In this document: positions 10,786 through 21,500 of the stretch, in pieces
Position numbering within the stretch: position 1 is the first letter of the stretch
Layout: each line of letters opens with the position of its first letter
Origin: Eonycteris spelaea
Taxonomy: Eukaryota; Chordata; Mammalia; Chiroptera; Pteropodidae
Assembly (NCBI GenBank): GCA_003508835.1
Contig: PUFA01000223.1
Span: forward strand, 558,001 to 622,000
Length of the DNA stretch: 64,000 nt
Direction: 5' to 3'
The notes under the pieces: model-generated
Seen by the model: only the letters and a program-made list of their open reading frames with translations
What the model was told of the DNA's origin: nothing
Database searches by the model: none
Made by a program: the position numbers and the translations under genes

Positions 10786-12254
10786 GGCACAGCCCAGGGT
10801 CCTCCGCTGGCCCCTCCCCGTCGGCAAGGAGTTCATGGGGCCCCCAACATCGTGATCATGCTCCCAGATCCTGAGACCACAAAGTTCTCTGCAGAAAGAG
10901 CCCCGAAGCCCACTCCCGGGGCCTGCATGAGCCCCCGTGCTGGCGCCCCCTTCCGAAGTAAACCACGCCCCGAGTGCGTGCACCCCTCGTGGTCAGACGC
11001 GCTGTCGCTGGGCAGGCTGGCTGGAGGGACCGGAAGACTTGGTAAATGAAGACACTAAGTATATTCCTGGATCAGAGACTGGCCATCGTGAAGTTGACAC
11101 TTGGCAAAACTCAACTGAATTTCAGGCAGTATGAGCCACCCTTTCGTTAATATCCTTGGTAAGACGTGTGACAGTCAGCGCAGGCCGCCCTGGCCTGGCT
11201 ATGCCCCATTTCTCCTCTCAGTGGCTTAGTTGATATGTTTTAAGTCTGGGTGCTCCCCTTATGAGTAGATGCTGAGCACAGCTTACAACAGGGACAAAAT
11301 TTGTTCGTGCGACACTTTCCTGGTCTTCCCTGCCGTGTGCCGCCTGAGAGGCTCTGTCTCCACTGCCACCTGCCTCCTCCCTGCCATCCTCAGAGCGGCC
11401 TCCCAGCCCAGGCTGGCTCCTGGCCTCCCCCGCGTTGGGAGCCTGGGGGGTGACACTGCCATGATCATCGCAGTCACTGCGCACCGAGTGATCGTCCCAG
11501 AAGGACTTCAGTCTCTACGAAGCCCTTTGTCCTTGGAGGCCCGCCTCCAGTGCCCACACGTCCTGCTGGAGCCGAGCACTGACCGCTGTCCTCTGGCCTG
11601 ATGCCAGAGCCACTTCCTCCCCTTCCGTGCTGGGCACCACTGCCCGCCCCACCCCAGAGGCATATCTGGCCTTGACCTCCTATCTGGGCCAACTGCCCCC
11701 AGGTCGCTCCCCCAGGCCACGCCCCAGCTGGGCAGCTCTGATGCCCAAGCTGCCCCAGCCCTTCCTGGTTTACACTGGGCTGACCTGTGCTGCACGCCAC
11801 TGTTCCCTACTGGCTAAGAGCCCTGGGGACTCTGTGACACTCGGGCTGTGACAGCGGTCACACCCAACGTGTGGCCTTATGTCTGCAGGACAATGCACCA
11901 CAGGTGTAACCTGAGGCACGCGGGGTCTCAGATCAGACAGACCTGGGCGTCTGCCGCGGCCACGCCTCCCCTGGGTGACGTCCTGAAGGTCCCGGGGGTC
12001 TCCATCTGATTAACCCCGCCCCCCGCGCCGCACGGACGCCCCCCTCTGGCAGAGCCAGTCCCCCACACAGAGCAAGTCGACAAGTTCATCTTCATCTTCA
12101 CTTTTCCTTCAAGCTCAGGACCTGTGTCTTACAATGTTCTTCAATTTCTCAAGGAACCTAAAAGCGGCCAACGACCCACAAGCACACTGTTGACTAACGT
12201 GGGTGGTGGCGTGGGAGATGCTGTTTGGGACGCGCTTCCTGGGCACCGTGCCCG

Positions 12255-12425
12255 GTGTTCCTGAGCATCCTAACGGTGAATCCTCACGGCTGCCGGGGGA
12301 GGGGGTGCTGTGACCCACACTTCGTGGGGGAGCAAATGGAGGCTCAGAGAGACGAAGTGAATTCCTCAGTTATTAGCTGTTGAACTAGGATTCGAATCTA
12401 CATCTTAACCACTACACCTAACAGT
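12255..12425 (-). repeat. MIR element, antisense
   Basis: Blocks resembling 'tcctcac', then 'aaatggaggctcagagag', 'gaactaggattcgaatct' and 'cttaaccactac' appear in the order expected for a reverse-oriented MIR, including the tRNA-derived head. Confidence 0.65.
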
Positions 12426-12669
12426 CGAAGGCAGAAAAAAGATCTCAAAGGAAGCCAGGCCGACCGCAGCTTTCAAACCATTCGCGGTAAGTGGAAAAAG
12501 CAGAAACAAAAAGCCGGGCTTCCCACCTGGAGCATTCCCTAGCACAGAGCCAAACTGAATGAATAAATGGACACAATTCTTTTAGGAACTGAAATAATTT
12601 GCATGTACAATCCATTCATCAACTGGGGAGACAAAGGCAAGTTCTTGCCCAAGGGGGGAAGCAGAAAGT

Positions 12670-12830
12670 CACTGACGCACACACACACAGACACCCCACA
12701 CACACACACATGGTGACGCACACTCACACAGATACCCTGCACACATGTGCATTGGTGATGTACACAGACACTTTGCACACACACACACGTTGGTGACGTG
12801 CACGCACATACACACACGGGCGCACAACAC
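12670..12830. repeat. Degenerate CA-rich repeat with TGGTGACG spacers
   Basis: CACACA runs are separated by recurring segments such as TGGTGACGCACAC and TTGGTGACGTGCACGC, so it reads as a higher-order variant of a CA microsatellite. The open frames crossing it are repeat artefacts. Confidence 0.75.
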
Positions 12831-13224
12831 CCTTGGACATGCGGCCCATCTCCGTTTCTTCTTCGCTTCCTCTGTCAGCTGGGCACCGACACACGGCCGC
12901 CCCTCGTCCGGCTTGTTCTGCAGACCGCCCCTCCTTCCTGGGACCGGCCTGGCCCTCCCCTCAGCCCCGTCCAGGCAAGTCCGGACCCCCACCCGCCCCC
13001 CAGGCCAGGGGCTCTCCTTCTTCGTGGGAGGGGCATCTCCTCTCCATCCCGCAGGGCAGCCAGCGGCCTAGGTCAACATCTAAGATCCGGTGCTGAGCAA
13101 GGATCCGAAGTCCTCTTCTCAGAGTGACAGGACTGGAGAGGACACAGGGTGCAGGGGAGGAACAATAACGTTCCCTCGACCCTCCCGCATCCCCTGTGAG
13201 AAGGGACAGCAGAAGTGGAGTAGT

Positions 13225-13280
13225 GTGTGTGACGTGTCCACGTGTGTGACCTGTCCACGTGTGTGACCTGTCCACGTGTG
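13225..13280. repeat. 17-bp tandem repeat, 3.3 copies, each with a CACGTG E-box
   Basis: Units of the form GTGTGTGACCTGTCCAC lie at 13225-13241 (with one C-to-G change), 13242-13258 and 13259-13275, followed by a partial copy. The junctions create perfect CACGTG palindromes at 13239-13244, 13256-13261 and 13273-13278. Confidence 0.85.
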
Positions 13281-15329
13281 AGCCGCCCAGGAGAAGTGAG
13301 TACCTCCCCGGTCACCTGAGCCGCCAGCTTAAATCCCGCCTTCAGCTAGAGACAAAGACAGAAGGCCCCAGGAGCTCAGTCACGGACTCAGCACCGGGCA
13401 GGCGAGGCCTCGGCGGACTCCCAGACGCCGGCTCCGCCCACGAGCTGCTCGTGGTCCGGCCCCCTCTTCCCAGCTCTCCTCTGCGTGAGGACGACACCCT
13501 TCATTCGCGTAAACCTCTCCTACGAAAGGGCCAGTTCTGCCGTGTTCTGAGCTGTCCCTGTGCCTGCCGTTCCTCAAACTATCAGCTCGGGGTAGTCTGG
13601 AAGCCAAGAGCCATATTTTGGGGTGGCGCGCCCCCGACCCGTGGGGCCGCGTAAAGCTGCAGTGCACAGCCTCCTGGCCGGGCTCTCCTCTGCCATGGTC
13701 TCTTCCCTCGGGAACGAGGCGCGTGGGTCCCTAACGCACGCGCGCCCTCCGGATCGCCCCAGCCGGACGCCCCGTTGGTGGTGTCCCTGACTCATCGCTC
13801 CGTGTGCCACCTTGAGACGGGGCCTGCGTCTCGCTCATCCCCTCTCTGTCCCCCCCCCTCCGGCCACACGGTGCACACAGCGGGGGCCCTACTGCGCATT
13901 CACCGCACGCTGGCCTCTGCCCGGCGCGTGACAGGAGCTGTTATTTCGTGTGATCGTTCCAACGATCCTATCTTGCCTTGTGGTTACTTTTTACTGCAAG
14001 AAAAATGTTTCACAGGGAGAAAACCGTTTCATCTCTGTTCTGCTTGAGGCAAAGCTGGGTTTTATAAACTGCTCGTAGCACATCTGACAACCCGTCCTGC
14101 GTCTGGGGATGTGGGTGTAAAGAATTCAGCTTGAGCACAGGATGCCAAGGAGTAAGTGGCAAAGTATCTTTCTATTGTGACCCTAAGATAGATTGGTCGC
14201 TGGCGGGAGGGCCTCACCTTGGCGCCGGCCCCGCCCCCGGTCTCGGCTGAGGGTAACACCAGGCAGAGCTGGGCCCCGCCGGGGGACTTGCGACTGCTCG
14301 GTTCTCTCTGAATGTAGAGTCGCTTCCCGGTTTGTTTGTTGTTCTTGTTTTTCTCAAGAGAAAGTCTTCAGAGCATTATTCAGCCCAACAAAGACTTGGC
14401 GAAATGTTTGTTCTATCTAAACATTGGCAGATGGAGGACTCGGAGCGCTCTTCAAAACCACTGCCAAAACCAGGGCGAGCATCTTGCTGTACCAACGAGA
14501 AAACCTGAAACACCTGCGCGAAGCTCCTCTTGGAGAACTGGGCTGGAGAGATTGATAAGGAGGGTGCCTGGCTCATAAACCCAGCGACTCGCGCGGGGGC
14601 GAAGCCGCGCGCGCAGCTGGCGGAGGGACTCGGCGACGTCCCGCTGCGCGGCCCCACCCCACCCGCGATGCTCGCGGACCCTCAGGCGTGCGGGAACCCG
14701 CCCGCAGCGAAGGTCACCTGTGCGGCCCCGAGCGGGAACAGGGCGACCCCAAACGTGGCCCAGAACTCCCAGGCTCCGCTCTCAGGGCTAGAGATGCCCA
14801 GTGGCCACGGGCGTGGCCATGCTCGGAAGGACACAGGACCAGGAGATTTGATGCCGCGGCAGGGAGGGAACCACAGAGTGAGCCTCGTGGCCCCTCCCAC
14901 GGCGGGCACAATGGGCCGGCCTGGACTGCGGGCGAATCACCTCCTCCTCGTGTCCTGATGTCACCGGTGGGCCTTCTGCAGAAAAATGGCATGCCATGGG
15001 TACCTGAGACCCCACAACACAGTGGAGAGGGGGCACTGGTGGAACTGCTCCGGCCTCCTGCACCGGCCAGCAGCCTGGTGCCAAGCATGCGGAGGACCAC
15101 ACACCCCTGCGCTGCATCTGTTTACCCAGAGTCTCCACGCCCCCCCCCCGCCCCCGGAGGAAGGAAGCGATGCAGGTGAGCGGTGGGTTAGGCAGCCTGC
15201 CCCATCCCGTGGCCCTTCCAGAAGCCGTCGCTTTAGAACTGTGAGTTTCCCGTGACACCTAGGGGCCAGCGCTCTCTTCTGCTGCCTGCCTGTGCTTTCC
15301 TTGGCTTGCCTGTTTTCTCAACACCACGT

Positions 15330-16535
15330 TCTGAATACTTTTCTTAATTGAAATAGACGCGCACATAATGAGATGCCCAGACGTTCAGTGTGCATGGACT
15401 TGTACATGCAAGTAGACGTGCACCAAAATTCTTTGCGTCTTAACAAACGCGTGCATGCACGGAGCGCGGGGTGACTGACTAGTCCCAGTTGTCCCGGGGC
15501 CATCCTGTTTTAAAACTGAAAAGCTCACATCTCAGGAAACCGGGACGGTTGGTCGCCCCACACAGAACCACCTCACTGGAGACACAGAACGCTTCCATCA
15601 CCCTCGAAATTTCCTCGCGGCCCTTCGGAGTCGAGCCACCCACCCTCCAGGGGCCGCCCCTGCTCCCGTTCCATCATCACCATCGCTGAGTGTCGCCTGT
15701 TCCAGAATTTCGTGTAAACGGAATCGTTCGACATGTGCATTTTCCTGGCTTCTTTCACGCAGCATAATGCTTTGGAGATCGTTCACGTGGTTGCCTGTCG
15801 TAGGGGTTTGTTCGTTTCTGTCGCTGAATAGTATGACGTTTACAACCACCGTTTGCTTACGCATTCACCAGCTGACGGACACCGGGTTGTTTTCAGCTTC
15901 TGGTACATTCTTGTACGTGTCTTTCTGTGGACATGCCTTCGTTTCTTTTGGGTGAATGCCAAGCAGCTGAATGACTGGATCACAGGGTCGGTTACATTTC
16001 TGAGAAAGTCCCAAACAGCATTCTGCCGCGGCCACACACCTGTACGCTCCCGCCGCCAATGCATGAGCGTGCCAGTCGCTCGCTGGGTGTGCTCGCCAGC
16101 ATTCGCTCCCGTCCCTCTCTGAGTCGTGGGCGTCCCGACGGATGTGAGTGCTTCTTACTGTGGTTGTGTTTTGCATGGCCCTGATGGTAAGGATGTTGAG
16201 CGCTTTTCCACGCATTGTCGGTCATTTGTGTTTCTTCTCACGCAGGGTGTTCCTTCAAGTCTTCGATTCTCTTGCCAATTGTTTAAATGCCTCGTTTGTC
16301 TCTTTCTTATTGAGGTGTAGGAAGTTTTTATGTATTCTGAACAGAAGCGCTGTGTCATATCTATGCGCCGTGAATGTTTGCTCCCAGTCTGTGAGTCATG
16401 TTTTCATTTCCGTGAGGGAGTTTTTAAAGAAGTAGAAATTTTTCATTTTGAAGGAATCTGATTTATCAATTTTGTATTTGGTGTTTAGTGTCTTTTGTAT
16501 ACTGTTTAAGAAATCTTTGTACCCCCAAGGTCCTG
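15330..16535 (-). mobile_element. Old L1 3'-end fragment, antisense
   Basis: Read on the plus strand, the text follows the reverse complement of L1 3' UTR and ORF2-end sequence over about 1.2 kb. Blocks appear in order: 'tttcacgcagcataatgctt' (15756), 'gctgaatagtatgacgttta', 'gacggacaccgggttgtttt', 'atgactggatcacaggg', 'atggtaaggatgttgagcgc', 'tttgctcccagtctgtgagt' and 'tgatttatcaattttgtatt'. It is diverged and carries many more CpGs than expected for an old L1. Confidence 0.75.
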
Positions 16536-16984
16536 GGTCTCATAAATGCTATTCTGAAAGAGCTGCTCAGAGCTGCTCAGAGGGGCTGGCTGAGGAGCTG
16601 GCACTGTGTGAAGGAGGACAGCCACCCTCAGCCTCTCTCCCCAGACACACACATGGCACACAATCATCCTGAGTGGGACGTCCCCCTACCAACACACCTC
16701 GCTAAGGCCAAATACCTGCAACACGGGGGTGGCACACAGTGAGGGTGAGATTATTATGAAGATAACTCTCACAGCAAATAATTTCATGAACCTCAGCATT
16801 GCAACTATCGCTAGTTGTCACAGATTGCCAGCGACGTATTTCGCACCTGTCGGGGCTCCCAGAACTGCTGTGGGGTTGACCATGGAGCCCTTCTGCCGTT
16901 AGGAGCATGCAGCGCGGCAAAAGTGTATTTGGAAGATTATCCTGGCGCAGGTAGGTAGGAAGGCTCATGTGGGGACAGTATGGG

Positions 16985-17152
16985 AGTCAGACAGCCCATG
17001 GATGGACTTCAAAGCATCACCCTTTATAATTGTACTCACGTTTCCTGTTCATATGCCCCCCCTTTTTTATTGGGAAGAGGAATACAGCTTTCATCGGATT
17101 CTCAAAGGAGTCCACAATTCCCACAAATCTGAGAGTCACTGGTCTAGAATCC
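16985..17152. mobile_element. hAT-Charlie-like DNA transposon remnant
   Basis: The text 'catggatggacttcaaagc', then 'agctttcatcggattctcaa' and a right end 'gagtcactggtctaga' resemble a common non-autonomous hAT element whose terminus reads CAGTGGTTCTCAA in reverse. The exact family was not determined. Confidence 0.5.
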
Positions 17153-17156
17153 AGAC

Positions 17157-17228
17157 TTTTCTTTCTTTCTTTCTTTCTTTCTTTCTTTTTTTTTCTTTCT
17201 TTCTTTCTTTCTTTCTTTTTTTTTTTTA
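17157..17228. repeat. (TTTC)n pyrimidine tract
   Basis: Two blocks of CTTT repeats separated by a T-run, about 72 bp of pure pyrimidine on the plus strand. Confidence 0.9.
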
Positions 17229-17711
17229 CTATGGATGCGATCACTAAATATATTTAAATCGCCCCCAAATTTTATGTATTTATTTAGTATAAGTTATGTC
17301 ATAACCTATCATTGTCAGTTAATACATCAAGGTACAAAATCCACTTAATGAGGTTGAGCGTTAATGATGCTGATGTGAATGCATGTTTTCAATCGTTTTG
17401 GGTGGTTACTACTGTTCTCGTCATATCTAACACCCTACAGTCAGGTTTATGAAGAGCTTCTCCTTGGACTAAGAAATGCGTCTCCCGTTTTCCTGTCTGT
17501 TCATAATTTGGTGAATCATCATTTTGAGAGTCTTTTCAATCCTTTGAAGCCATTTGTTTAAATACATATTCATGGAAGTTCTAGAATGTTCTCCCTATAC
17601 CCAATGGACAGGAAGGCTATGGCTTTGTAAACCTTACCCGATTCTCCAACTTAGTTTTGAATCCATCTTTAGCGAGCAGACAGCAAATTGGGTCAGGAGA
17701 ATTCATCTTTT

Positions 17712-17800
17712 TTTTCAACAACTATTTATTGAGAGCAGCTGATGTGTCAAGCCTCTTCCTAGAAGCTGGGGACATAGGAGTAAAGTGACAAGTCACAGAG
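17712..17800 (-). repeat. L2 3'-end fragment, antisense
   Basis: The text 'ttcaacaactatttattgag' followed by 'ctagaagctggggacatagg' is the reverse of the L2 3' terminus. Confidence 0.6.
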
Positions 17801-18450
17801 GATATGCGTGTCAAGAAGAAAACGTCCATCAACATGCAGATTCTAAGCGCGGGAAGGCTCAGGAGGCTGGCCAAGGTCACACTGCCTGGTGTTGGGGAGA
17901 CCAATCTGGACACCCCTGGCCTGACCTGAACCTCGCTCTCATCCGGGTCAGTGATGGCTGGACCCACTCTCCAGGGCACACGCAGGTCTGAACTCCTGCG
18001 CACAAACCTCTCTCCAACCCCAGCCCCCCAGCCCTGTATGCCCGGCAGAGGTCCACCGGTACCCGCAGCCTTGGGACCCGGCGGGTCTATGGTGACCAGC
18101 CGCGGTGCACCCTCCAGTGTCCCTGGCTCCGCTGATCCCGACCTCCGGCGCCCCAAACATATGGGATCCGCGGGCGGCCGGCGCCCAACCTTGCACAGTC
18201 CTTCGCTCCCATCCCCACCGCGTCCCCCAGCCCGCCTCATCCCCGCGTGCGCACATCCTGGCCCCAGCCATCCCAGACCTCGCGCAGGCTCCATGGAAAC
18301 GGTCCCCGGCGTGTGCCCGTGCCCCCCACCCGGTGTGCCTCCGCGTCCCCAGCCCCTGACGTCCCCCGCGTCCCCAGCCCGCGCCGGCTGACGCCATGAC
18401 GCCGCGGCGGAGGGAGGGGCAGAGCGGGCCGGCCTGGCGGAGAGGGCGCG

Positions 18451-18483
18451 CGGCGGCGGCGGCGGCGGCGGTGGCGGCGGCGG
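18451..18483 (+). repeat. LRRFIP1: (CGG)n repeat in probable 5' UTR of LRRFIP1
   Basis: Seven CGG triplets, one TGG, then three CGG triplets, ending 12 bp before the start codon at 18496. Read in the frame of the upstream ATG at 18396 it encodes an alanine-rich tract. Confidence 0.85.
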
Positions 18484-18495
18484 GCGGCGCGGCCG

Positions 18496-18591
18496 ATGGA
18501 CATGGGCACCCAGGGCGCGGGGCGCAAGCGGCTCCCCAACCGGGAGCGGCTGACGGCGGAGGACGACGCGCTGAACCAGATCGCGCGCGAG
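18496..18591 (+). CDS. LRRFIP1: LRRFIP1 alternative first coding exon 1A
   Basis: This exon encodes the 32-residue N-terminus of the longer LRRFIP1 isoform, beginning MDMGTQGAGRKRLPNRERLT and ending at ...NQIARE. LRRFIP1 (GCF2/TRIP) is known as a coiled-coil protein that binds Flightless-I and nucleic acids and acts as a transcriptional repressor and cytosolic nucleic-acid sensor cofactor. The donor GAG|GTGAGG lies at 18591/18592 in phase 0, matching the known join to a shared exon starting AEARLAAKR, which lies beyond the right edge. The human form differs by one residue in the part I recall (Ser for Ala8). The first ATG has C at -3 and G at +4; the in-frame ATG at 18502 has G at both and could also be used. 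Confidence 0.92.
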
Positions 18592-21500
18592 GTGAGGCCG
18601 GCGGCCCGTTACGCGGGGCAGCGGGGGCGCCGCGCAGCTGTCAGGCGCGGGACGCCGGTCCGTGCGTCCTCGGGGGCGTGGGCGGGGGCGCGGGCCCCGG
18701 CGGGGACCTTGGCGGCCCGGCGCGGACCCTCTGGCCCCAGGGAAAGGTCGAGGACACCGACCCCTCCCCCGGCCCCCGACTCCCCTTGGCTGCTGTCCCC
18801 TTGGCGGCGCGCGGAGCTGGGGCGCCGCCCCTGGCGCGAGGTGGCTCGGCCTGGCCGGTGAGGGGAGCGAGCACCCCTCTTTGTTGTGCTGCGTCGTGGG
18901 GGTGCTGTAGGCCCGACCCTGGAGGTCCGTGGATGTCCGAGAGGGCACATGGCCCTGACGAGATGGCACGGCCCCTGTCGGTGACCATTTGTCGTGGATT
19001 GTCACCCAGGGTGCAGCTGGGGCATGAACCTGGGGTCATGGTGACTCTAGTTTCCGGACCGAGCCTGAGAATGGGTCCGGGCACCCTGAGGCGCTCACCC
19101 GTTTGCCAGCAGAGTGCATTAGAACGGGTCGCGGGGAACTTTCCGGGCGGCAGATCAGAGCGCGCTGTGCAGCGTGTCTCGCTGTGCACGTGCGAGGCTC
19201 CCACAGGGATCGACCTGAAGGTTAAACAAACCTGTGACACCCGAAGAGATGCGCACGCACAGCGGACCGGACCGGGAGCAGCAGCTCCCGGGGGTGGGGA
19301 AGGCGAGCCATTCCTCGGGCCTGGGGTGGACGAAGGGAGCCAGCGCTTTCGGGGTACACCCTTCCCTACCTTTCAAATTGTGAACTGTGCATGTGCGCGC
19401 TCACTAAAAGGATGCGGGTGCAGATGCGCGGCAGGACCCACCTCCGCACCCGCTTCCGGCCGGGGGTGTGCGGGAGGCTCGTCCACCGGTCATTGTTCTC
19501 ACGTGGAGAAACTCCCAGGTTAGGCTGTGGTGTCCCGTCGCATCTGTCCGCTGTCAGGTGAGTCTACTCCACAACCAGTTCATGGCTGTTTTTAAATACC
19601 GAATTGACATGGCTGTCACCAGGGTTTGCTGAACGCTGAATGAATAGACTGTTCCGCTCTGTGTGAGAAGGAAGAGAGCTTCCCAGGCAAACGCCTGTTC
19701 GCCCCTTGCAGCCCTGGGTAGACCTGTGTCCCTGTGGGACCGCCCAGGCCCCGCAGGCAGAGCCTCCCTGCCTCCTCTCCTTCCTCAGCGCTTGCCCCCT
19801 CCACCTGCTGTGGTGGTCACCTGGCCTCAGGTGAGTTGTCCAGGCGTCTGTCCCCTTGCAGGTGGTGACACCCAGCAGGCAGTGCCTTGCTTCTGCATCC
19901 CCGGAGCTCAGCACAGACAGCATGTCGTGGGTGCTGCTCCATGTCTGTTACAGTCATTAAAAAAAAAAAAAAGGGAGGCGCTTACAGTGCGCTGGCTAAA
20001 TATAGACATTTGCTCAGTGCAGCAGCTGGAATACACTCCTTCCCCTAGAGGACGGGCACTTGTGTGCGTACTTGACCGTAAGACCACGGGGAAGCCAGAG
20101 GCGACCAGTGACCCGTGGGCCTCGTCTTTACATCAGGGGCTTGGGGACAAAGGAAGAAGGAGAATGAGAGTTCCCAAAGTCTACCTCCTATCTGCTGGTT
20201 TTTATAAAAATAGATCAAAAGGAAAGGCTAGAGGATGCTCCCCGGGAAGTGCGGTCCTGCCCCCCACCGGGGAGACACAGTCAGAGGTGACGAATGCTGA
20301 CGTGGCACCAGGCTGGGGCTTCGAAATGACACAGCTCCTCAGGGCTGTGCCATCCCAAGGGGGGCAGAGTGCTCCACCCACACAGCCTCCCCGCTGACGT
20401 CTCTGAGTGGGGAAAGCAAAACCCCCTGGCTGTCAGGGTCCGGGGGTGACTCGAGAGCCACCCACACGCACGTCTTTATGTAAACCAGCCGGAGGCTGAG
20501 CGGCGTATACCTGCAGTGTTGGGGGAGCAGGTGCGATGTTTTATGTTCCACCAGAATCGAGTTTTTATATTTCCCAACTGTGCAAACTAGCATCACTGTT
20601 CAAATGGCAAATATTCACCACTGAGTTCTGCGGGTTCTGATAAAAATGAACGGAGCTGTCTTAGGTTCGGTGCTTCCTTATTTTGACGGCGGGTAGATGC
20701 CTGCTGTCTCCCCGAACCCCCGTCCCAGGGAGACAGGGTCAGGGTGGCCTGAGAGGCTGGGTCGGGACGGGGCTCGTCTGTAGGTCAGTGACGGGAGGAG
20801 ACCTAACGTAGTGGGCTGGACAGTGTGCTCCGGAGGTTTGGAGGTGGAAGTGACAGCTCGATGATGGGACGGGAATGGCGGGCAGGGAGGGGTGGCATCC
20901 TGGAGGAAGTGGCATTCCGAGTGACTGTTGAAGTGACAGGACCCTGACCTGGACGGGCCTCCACTGGGGCGGGGGGGAGGGGGGCGGAATGGCCGTGGTG
21001 CAGACTCCCCGCCGGCCCAACCCGCGGTGCTGGCGCCTTGTCCACGTCACTCTGCATCTGGCTCTGCTGGGTGGCCCTCTGAGGTGGCCTCAGCCTTAGG
21101 ATGACTTGCTCCGGCAGACTGGCTGCTGCCTTCCGGGGCTGCGGGGCATCACTCTCCCGAGAGCTGGAAGGGCCACGCCTGAGCCAGGCCCTGTGACCCG
21201 GTCGGTATACTCGGGAGCCCACAGAGGCCCCTGCGACAGGGGACGGGGCAGCTGTGACCAGCCAGGCCCACCCTGGAGCTGGGGGCGTTCACCTCCGTGA
21301 AGCACTTGGGGGCTGCGGGGACCTGAAAGAAACGAAAGTGCTACGCACAGGTGGTGCGGACGCCGCGCAGGCATCCCGGGCTGTGCTTCGGGCGCTGGGC
21401 GGAGAACCCAGGGGAGCAGGTCACCGGGCAGGGAGGCCGCGCCCCGCGCCTCTGGAGCCCAGGTTGGGGGGGGGCGGGGAGTGGCGTGCGCAGGGCCCCC

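Larger units (their letters stand above)
4815..18029. other. Region between RAB17 coding exons and LRRFIP1 promoter 1 (non-coding)
   Basis: No protein-coding exon is recognised. The 5' non-coding exon(s) and promoter of RAB17 should be somewhere here, on the minus strand. Contents: L1 remnants at 6515-6880 and 15330-16535, an AT-rich block with a (TA)n tract near 7500, (CA)n tracts at 8277 and 12670-12830, MIR pieces at 10692 and 12255, a triple CACGTG repeat at 13225-13280, a CpG-rich patch at 14575-14720, a hAT remnant near 17000, a (TTTC)n tract and an L2 end at 17712. The stretch 8400-10650 appears unique and GC-rich, with nothing recognised. Confidence 0.6.
18030..18890 (+). promoter_or_regulatory. 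LRRFIP1: CpG-island promoter 1 of LRRFIP1
   Basis: Dense CpG, GC-rich sequence surrounds the first coding exon at 18496. A near-perfect cAMP response element (TGACGTC followed by C) lies at 18357-18363, about 140 bp upstream of the start codon. A (CGG)7-TGG-(CGG)3 run at 18451-18483 would be in the 5' UTR. No TATA box is evident. The transcription start was not determined; by analogy with other CpG-island genes it is likely dispersed over about 18350-18450. Confidence 0.7.

Noticed and set aside
11880..12010. Possible sense MIR ('cagatcagacagacctgggc')
   Set aside because: One block matches but the downstream core is too altered to call confidently.
12360..12425. tRNA-like block ('gattcgaatct' T-loop-like sequence)
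   Set aside because: It is the tRNA-derived head of an antisense MIR; no full tRNA cloverleaf can be formed.
12539..12992. Cysteine/valine-rich open frames around the CA repeat
   Set aside because: They are translations of degenerate CA/GT microsatellite sequence.
17016..17257. Lysine/glutamate-rich or phenylalanine/serine-rich small open frames
   Set aside because: They come from the (TTTC)n microsatellite.
17722..19005. 427-codon open frame on the minus strand over LRRFIP1 promoter 1
   Set aside because: It is antisense to a CpG island and exon 1A, proline/arginine-rich with no recognisable domain, and explained by the low frequency of stop codons in GC-rich DNA.
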